From assembly GCF_958298935.1 (NCBI RefSeq), contig NC_084921.1, forward strand, positions 9,310,001 to 9,374,000: 64,000 nucleotides of DNA, written 5' to 3'. Source of the DNA: Phragmites australis (taxonomy: Eukaryota > Streptophyta > Magnoliopsida > Poales > Poaceae). The notes below the pieces were generated by a model. That model was not told where the DNA came from. It did no database searches and saw only the letters and a program-made list of their open reading frames with translations. Both the position numbers and the translations under genes were made by a program. Shown piece by piece: positions 56,930-64,000 of this stretch (the stretch's first letter is position 1; each line of letters begins with the position of its first letter).

Positions 56930-57480
56930 GTCGATGATTAGTAAACCGCCAATCTTACGAATACGTGATGAATGTAGGGGATATTCCCTCTTGCTGAATC
57001 AAGCACCAAATACAGAGATTTATGTAGGTTTGAACTTCTTGAAGGATAATAATCCTATGTCCTTTGTTCTTGTATTGATCTTCGAGACAGATTACAAGAG
57101 GGGTCATGGAGATAGGACCTAAAACTAGTCGAATGCTCCTTGCATATTGTGTGACGAGTTATCAATGTAGATCACAATTGTGTTTTGGATGTCAATCTGA
57201 TTGGGATTTTCCTCTTCACAAGGTCCCCCGACTTCATATATAGGGAGGTTTTTCGTGTAGCATCCGGACTCCTTTCCGAGTAGGGTTATATCATCATTGA
57301 ACTTAGAGATAAACTTCCTTGTTTAAAGGATATCTTGACACCTGCAAAAGGTTTCCATATGTCCAGAGATTTCATTCCTCAATACGACCGTATGCACCAG
57401 GTATCTAGGTACTTAAGGATTCATATACATATTGTATACAATAGATTTATACTACACATTTGACCTCCCTGTATACTTCC
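56930..57480 (-). mobile_element. Possible LTR fragment
   Basis: The text TACAGAGATTTATGTAGGTTTGAACTTCTTG and GATAATAATCC near 57012-57055 resembles the inverse of an R/U5 region of grass gypsy LTRs. No ends, PBS or partner were found. Confidence 0.3.
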
Positions 57481-58211
<731 letters not shown>

Positions 58212-59384
58212 CATAACGTGAAAAAAGATTATAGGTGATGGGTGCTAATCATCATTAATGATGGGTAACATATCTGTTATCTTGAACGCATCACTGATGA
58301 GTCGGTATTGATGACGGATTAAGACCCGTCACCAATTCAATCATAGATGACATGTCACAAACTGATCCGTCACTTATGAAGGTCATAAGTGACGTATCCT
58401 AATAGTGATCTGTTACTTATAATTGAATATAAGTGACGGGTCGTAATAATGATCCGTCACTTATGTTTTTTTTTTAATTTTGATACGAAAAAGTTAGAAA
58501 AAATGTATTTTTTCACCTGACCCACCCAATACAGGGGACCATCACATATGCTTCATAAGCCACACTATTTTTTCAAACCGCTTTCAGTCAAACACGTGAC
58601 ATCCCTTCACGCACGTACCACTTACCACCTCAGCTATCATATTGTTGTGATAGGAAGCGGATATTTTATCCTTTTAACCTTTGTTGGCGAAGGTTATAGG
58701 TGATGATGATCATCCCCTATGATCATGTTACCAAATAGGTGATCTGGAGTGCCTTCCGTAAAATGGGTATAATTTTTGCATACATACTCTAATTTTAACG
58801 TTTTTTGACTCTACGGACATCTAAAAAAAATTACATCCGTTTCTCCCCCACTTTGTCGGGTCTAGCGAATTTTTAATGCCAAAAATGGCCTGGAAGATTG
58901 TGTTCTCGCTCCCTAAAGTTTTTGCATCGTTTTCAGAATGCGCGTTTGTGTCCATAACCTCCACCTCCTACATCAAATTTGAGCATAAACATACAATGAT
59001 TCTATTCTAGTGCTATTGAGATGAGAAAAAATAAGAGAAAAATAAAAAAATTATAGCATGACGCTATGTGAACATATTTACTATGTAAGAAAAAAATTAA
59101 ATAAGTTGTGATTGGAAACTGAGTGACTAATATATCTAATGATTGATTAATTAAAATTCTTTTACCTACTCTTTTTCATCAAACTGATTATTAGTGGCAG
59201 GTCATAACTTAACCCATCATCAATAACTCTGTAGGATGATCCATCACTGCTGAGTTGATCGTTACTTATTATTAGTAATAAATGATGAATCACATCTATA
59301 ACCCGTCACTATTATAATAAGTGAATGGTCATATTACGAGTCATCATTAATTTTTTATCTCTTTTGTCTGTTTTACACGTAGTG
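58212..59384. mobile_element. CACTA-like element, non-autonomous
   Basis: The right end is ACACGTAGTG. The left end CATAACGTG matches the inverse (CACTACGTG) with two changes. GTGACGGGT, GATCCGTCACTTAT and CCCGTCAC repeats crowd both ends (58230-58460, 59195-59345). The flanks ATT and CTT are not an exact duplication. No ORF. Confidence 0.65.
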
Positions 59385-60080
59385 CTTGTTTTGGTAAGTT
59401 AAGCACTGATGGGAAGGCTGGAGCGGCCACTACATTTGGTCAACGAGCTTAGGGGGGTTTTGAAAATACATAAACTTGAGATGTTAGATCTCAAGGAATT
59501 AAGATATGTGTGTTTGAAAACCCTCCTTACTTGCAAGTGGGTTTTTCCATTTCTCTCCCTTTTTAAGGAAATACGACCATTAAGGCCTAACCCTGCTTCA
59601 CTAACATGTAATAAACATGATACATAGTCTCTGGCATTTCATACAAGGACAAGACAATAAGAAAATTACACCAAAATCCTTAACAGACTGAACTAAGCCT
59701 ATCAGTTATCTGTGAGGCTTCACTTGCTATGCCGGAGATGTAGATGATATGGCCGGCTCAAACATTCTGCCTATGTCGCCAGAGTTGAAATGGATGGCCG
59801 GCAATACCCATTCATATATGTAGGAGATGGGCAGGAGGAGTAGCTCTCTTCGAGACCTCCGTACAATTGCCCGGATGATGTGCCTCATCTCCATAGCTTA
59901 TGGCTTGAGGAGGTCGAACTTGTTGGCATGCATAGCTGGCGAGGATCTTGTCAAAGTTAGTGGAGCACCAGTTAATGGCCAGATCAGGGGATAGGTTCCA
60001 TAGAAATGCCATGAGACTTGAGGAAAGTTCCTCTGAAACAAGGGGCGTGAACGAAGAGGAGGGATACCACACACCGGGAA
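59385..60080. other. No gene recognised
   Basis: Low-information sequence; a minus frame (59898-60332) begins in copia RT-like sequence at its right end and then diverges. Confidence 0.35.
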
Positions 60081-62640
60081 GCCAGTGGCGCAACCAAAAA
60101 GCATCACGCCTACAACCATAACGCTGACCAGAAGGGGAAGCTCCATATCGGCTCCAGCTCCAAATCGTCGAGAGATGGCAATGGACGGCAAGGCGGAATA
60201 GGAGAGTTGTACAATGAAATTAGGACAGGGGAGAAGTACCTCCAAGCCGGAGTCGAGGAAGACAAACATCACCGAGGCAGCCTCCGGGGAGGATGACATG
60301 ATGGAGTCAAACTCCTTTGACCACCATATCAAAGTGAAAATTCCAACTCTGATATGCTTACCTCAATCCACAGACGGACTATCGAAGCTTGCATAGATTC
60401 CTAGCATATTTCAAGATCATCAAAACCATTAGGTTGTATCACATACATACAATAACTTAGGTTTCCATGAAGGAAAGCCATTTTGACGTCCATTTACCAT
60501 ATCACAATATGCAGCAATCGCTAGGATGATCTCGGTAGACTTTTAGCATTTTGATAGGCAATATGTTTCATCATAATCAACATTTCGGATTTTCATGAAA
60601 CTTCTCACCACAAATCATGCTATGCAGATGCGAAGATTTCTATCAGTGTTTACCCATTTCCCTTCAAACCCATTTACACTCAATAGTTTTTACACCATTG
60701 GGTGGATTGACCAAGTTCCAAACTTGGTTTTCTGGCATGGATTCTAATTTGGATCACAAACCTTCTCTCAAAGTCTAACCCCACCATTGCTTCTATATAG
60801 TACTTAGACTCATTATTGTCCAATAATAATATATTGTGCTGCTCCGTGGTTAGGAACATAAGCATCTCAGGTGCACGACTGATCCTTTCCAATCGATGTG
60901 GGGCAGGTGTCTCCACAACATATTTGTCACATCCAGTTGTGGTTCAGTAGAAGCTAAAACACATTATGATGATTCCTGAACTTTTCGAGTTGCACCGTGC
61001 TCCCAGTAATTTTCTTTCAGAGAAACTCTTTCTCTAGAAAAACACCATTCCAGGCGACAAACACTTTGCCTTCTTCCTGTTTATAGAAATAATATCATTT
61101 GGTTTCCCTAGGATACCCTACAAAGAAGTACTTATCTGATTTGGGAGTGAGCTTATCAGACGTCAAACGTTTTATATAGGCATCACAACCCCAGATCTTA
61201 AGGAAAGACAACACGGGACACTTCCCAGCTTATATCTCATATGACGTCTCCTCCATAGAGTTAGATGGAACCCTATTTAATGTGAAAGCAATAATTTCTA
61301 GAGCGTATCCCAGGAAGACAATGGAAGATCAAATTGGCTCATCATACACCAAACAATGTCCAACAAAGTACGATTTGTCCGTTTAGACACCCATTTCATG
61401 GAGGCATGTCATGCGGAGTCAACTGTGAAACAATTTCACATTGCTTTAGAAGACCATCACATCATAGCTCAAGTATTCATCTCTATGATCAAATCGCTTG
61501 AATGTAATTATCTTGCTCGTGTGATTTTGTACCTCATTCTGAAACTCCTTGAACTTTTCGAAGGATTCAGATTTGTACCAATAACCACTTTTAGCTATAG
61601 AGCTCCTCATCCCGCATAAATCTATATGTACAAGAGCTAGTAACTCACTCGCCCTTTTCTCCAAGACCGGTGAAAGATAACTTAGTCATCTTGCAAAGTA
61701 AACAAGATTCACACATTTCAAATTATTCAAAATCAAATGAATCTAGAAGGCCATCTCTATGGAGCTTCTCCATATGTCTCTAATTCATATGACATAAGTA
61801 ACAATGCCAAATAAAAGTGGGGCCAATCAATGTTATAGACTCACATATCCTCAAAATCCATTCACCAATGGATCATGACTGGACCAACTTGCTAGAAAGC
61901 TAAACAACATTTGTTCACAGTCCTCTAGTTCCAAAAAAAATTTTATGGTCATAGTCAAGTTAAGATCGGAATAACAATTATTCCATTCAAAACTCCGAGG
62001 GTAATAATGAAGCTACAGTATCAATCGGCCAACACAACAACCATTTGCTATATTGCCGATGCATATATCAACTTCACATTTTGCAAAAAAAAAAAAAACT
62101 CCAGTTTGATTCTAGTATCAGCTAGCTAAGAGTTACAAGAGAAAATGGCAAGATCCAAGTCTATATCACTAGTATCTAAGTCTAGAAGTCATACTTCCTT
62201 TCATTTTCCTCATCCCTTGCTTGTTGCTTCGCGTTCTTTCTATTCCATCCAAACCCTCTCCCAGTGGAAGAGCATATAGCTACTATTTATACTGGAACGA
62301 AAGGATATCTTGATTCATTAGAAATTGGATAGGTAAAGAAATTTCTAGATGAGTTACGTCGAGAACTTCCATGCATTCCTGGTTTCCCTTTGAACTATTA
62401 TCGTATGATTACGGCTCTTTAACTGGTATGCCCCACTTTCTGTACACAAGCGAGGCTTTCATGATCAAGTATCTTTTAGCAAAACTTGGTTCTCCACAAA
62501 GCAATATGCCCTCCAATCATATTGAAGTCATATTCAATGTGAGGCAATGGATATAAAGTTATTAATCATGGCGTTTCTCATAAACTCCCTTAGTTACAAT
62601 ATAGCATCTTTGAGTTAGTTCATCAGGACAAGAACCTCTA
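60080..62640 (-). pseudogene. pol: Copia pol on minus, decayed
   Basis: Blocks read on minus from high to low coordinates: HCYLCHMN-RHMEKLHRDGLLDSFDFE and CESCLLCKMTKLSFTG (61665-61830, GAG-pre-integrase), RASELLALVHIDLCGM and SESFEKFKEFQNEVQN (61530-61660, integrase), then KCFFVGYP-type sequence (about 61100-61140). Next are RISRAPEMLMFLTTEQHNILLLDNNES (about 60800-60890) and RT relics such as ILAIAAYCD (60500-60530). This is the copia order gag, integrase, RT. There are many stops and frameshifts. Left of 60080 the match fades. RNase H is not seen. Confidence 0.8.
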
Positions 62641-62898
62641 GAACACATCCTTTACATCATTGAGTGAAAACAATTCCCAATTCAGTTTAATATCAATCAT
62701 CACAATGTAGTCCAAAAAATTGTAAAGGGAACTACTTCCAAAATCTACAACAAAAATATATGAAACACTTCAACATAATGTTTGCGTGTATCCTCCAATA
62801 AAAAATTATCAGAAGATAATCCCACTGTATGTATTAAAACCATTTCCCTCTAACGCCATACAATGGGACAAGATCCATATTCAAATTGGTTCTAGTGA
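62641..62898 (-). pseudogene. Region between PBS and recognised gag of the minus copia element
   Basis: Short broken frames; assigned to the 5' end of the element by position only. Confidence 0.35.
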
Positions 62899-62910
62899 GC
62901 TTTGATATCA
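62899..62910 (-). other. Degenerate primer-binding site
   Basis: On minus TGATATCAAAGC, two bases from TGGTATCAGAGC. Confidence 0.5.
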
Positions 62911-62913
62911 CTA

Positions 62914-64000
62914 CTAAAAACCTAGGTGACATAGGTAAGCAACATATTGCTAATCACATCTCTATGTGACTCTAGTTTGTTGGGTGGCATCCAATGTCCT
63001 GGCACCCAACACCATGCCCCAAGCCCAAAATCGCTTGGATATCTAGTTAAGTAAACCAACACTATATGTGTAGATGTCTGATATCCACCCTAACTAGTTA
63101 AGATAAATAATGGCACCATGCTTTGGCAGACCTACCAAACAATGATCAAAACCTATGTTGATGCAGCTATTTTCTTAATTTTTCTGAGGGAAGCTATTCT
63201 ATCATGGTAATCATATCCACCACATATAAAACATGAAGGAATAGTATGACAGGAATATAGATAAACATCGCATACAATTATATTAACTGTGACATAATAT
63301 GCCCCCTTCACATGGTGATCTCCATCGTCACGGTCCTGTCCACCAGGTCATTATGCTCCAAGTCTCCATGATAATGTGCTAGTCTATTACACCTAATAGC
63401 ACTAGACGAATTACATGAGAAAAAGAAGCATCACAAGTCGGCACGCAGGTCGTTATACAATAACATGGCGGCCTTTGGTTGCAATTAACCATGACACACA
63501 AATCATGAAAATTACACACATGCATCACATACATAATAAGGCCATACCGGTCACAACATTCTCTGCAAAAATGAGTTTAGCGTAGAATTGAATTCTAATG
63601 TCATGACATGAACATGTTATTATAACAATATATCCATGTACACTACGCAAAACCGATTCTAAGTCATTCACAATGCCTCAATTTCCACTAGATCAATCAT
63701 ATTGATCATTGCATGAGGTTTCCCAGAAATGACGACAACACACACAACCTCGATTTGTTGTTCTTCCAACCATGTAGCGACGCATGCTATTAGCCCCAAT
63801 GGTGATTCTATCCGGTAGGGGCAAGTCACACGCGCGGCCAGGTGGGAGATTGAGCTAATCTTTTGGACATATGGTTTCATCAAGTCACATCTCATCCGAC
63901 CCCTATTTCACCAAACCATGTATCGACCGATCCATCATATGAACCAATCCCAAGAACAATAATAGATCTAATCTACTACTACCATATATCACATATATAT
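62914..64000 (-). mobile_element. Probable 5' LTR of the minus copia element, running to the window end
   Basis: Non-coding sequence on the 5' side of the PBS. The LTR edge is not clear, and the far edge may lie beyond 64000. Confidence 0.4.

Overview
The window is nuclear DNA from a grass (Poaceae). The evidence is a GC-rich monocot-style gene, many LTR retrotransposons whose primer-binding sites resemble initiator tRNA-Met, CACTA, hAT and Mutator DNA transposons and their MITEs, and long TA microsatellites. A panicoid or related grass is plausible, but the species cannot be fixed from the sequence. Almost everything here is transposon, most of it decayed and nested. Only one gene looks intact and cellular: a two-exon BAHD acyltransferase (36998-39815, + strand). 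It keeps the HXXXD motif and the family's usual intron position but reads DFGGG where the family has DFGWG.

Layout: 1-4664 is a decayed Ty3/gypsy element A on + (end of its LTR, PBS, an extra ORF ahead of gag, gag, protease, RT, RNase H). It is cut at 4665 by an LTR of a second gypsy family lying on the minus strand. Read on minus, that second element (4665-11444) is pol remnant, then an opposite-strand ORF (6438-9498) with a Transposase_28-like N-terminus and a coiled-coil C-terminus, then the 3' LTR. Its pol is fused in frame at about 11444 to a copia gag fragment with PBS and LTR (11444-13145, minus). From 13146 to 15540 there is an exon-like relic and low-information DNA.

15541-25149 is gypsy element B (+): a pol tail, LTR, PBS, repeat-rich leader, gag, protease, RT and RNase H. 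It is interrupted by a solo LTR with a perfect 5-bp target duplication (19584-20876) and by a copia LTR plus gag (21031 to about 24013). 25150-30100 holds a Mutator-like transposase relic and an array of degenerate TCAGTAGT repeats. 30102-31450 is tandem duplications and TA microsatellites. 31857-36410 is a copia element with a tandem array of LTR and internal-tail units.

After the BAHD gene come a CACTA element (40230-42895, 3-bp duplication) containing a nested hAT-like element (40337-41543, 8-bp duplication), an LTR-flanked copia remnant without ORFs (about 44560-47612), a Mutator-type MITE, a tRNA-derived SINE, a BED-finger transposon and its deletion derivative (48778-50665), several hAT-type elements with 8-bp duplications (52681-52869, 53303-54110, 55262-55937), a CACTA-like element (58212-59384), and a decayed minus-strand copia element running to the window end.

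The retroelement genes once formed gag-protease-RT-RNase H-integrase units, but every copy has stops, frameshifts or truncations, so none is likely autonomous. Boundaries with visible target duplications are firm; other LTR edges are estimates.
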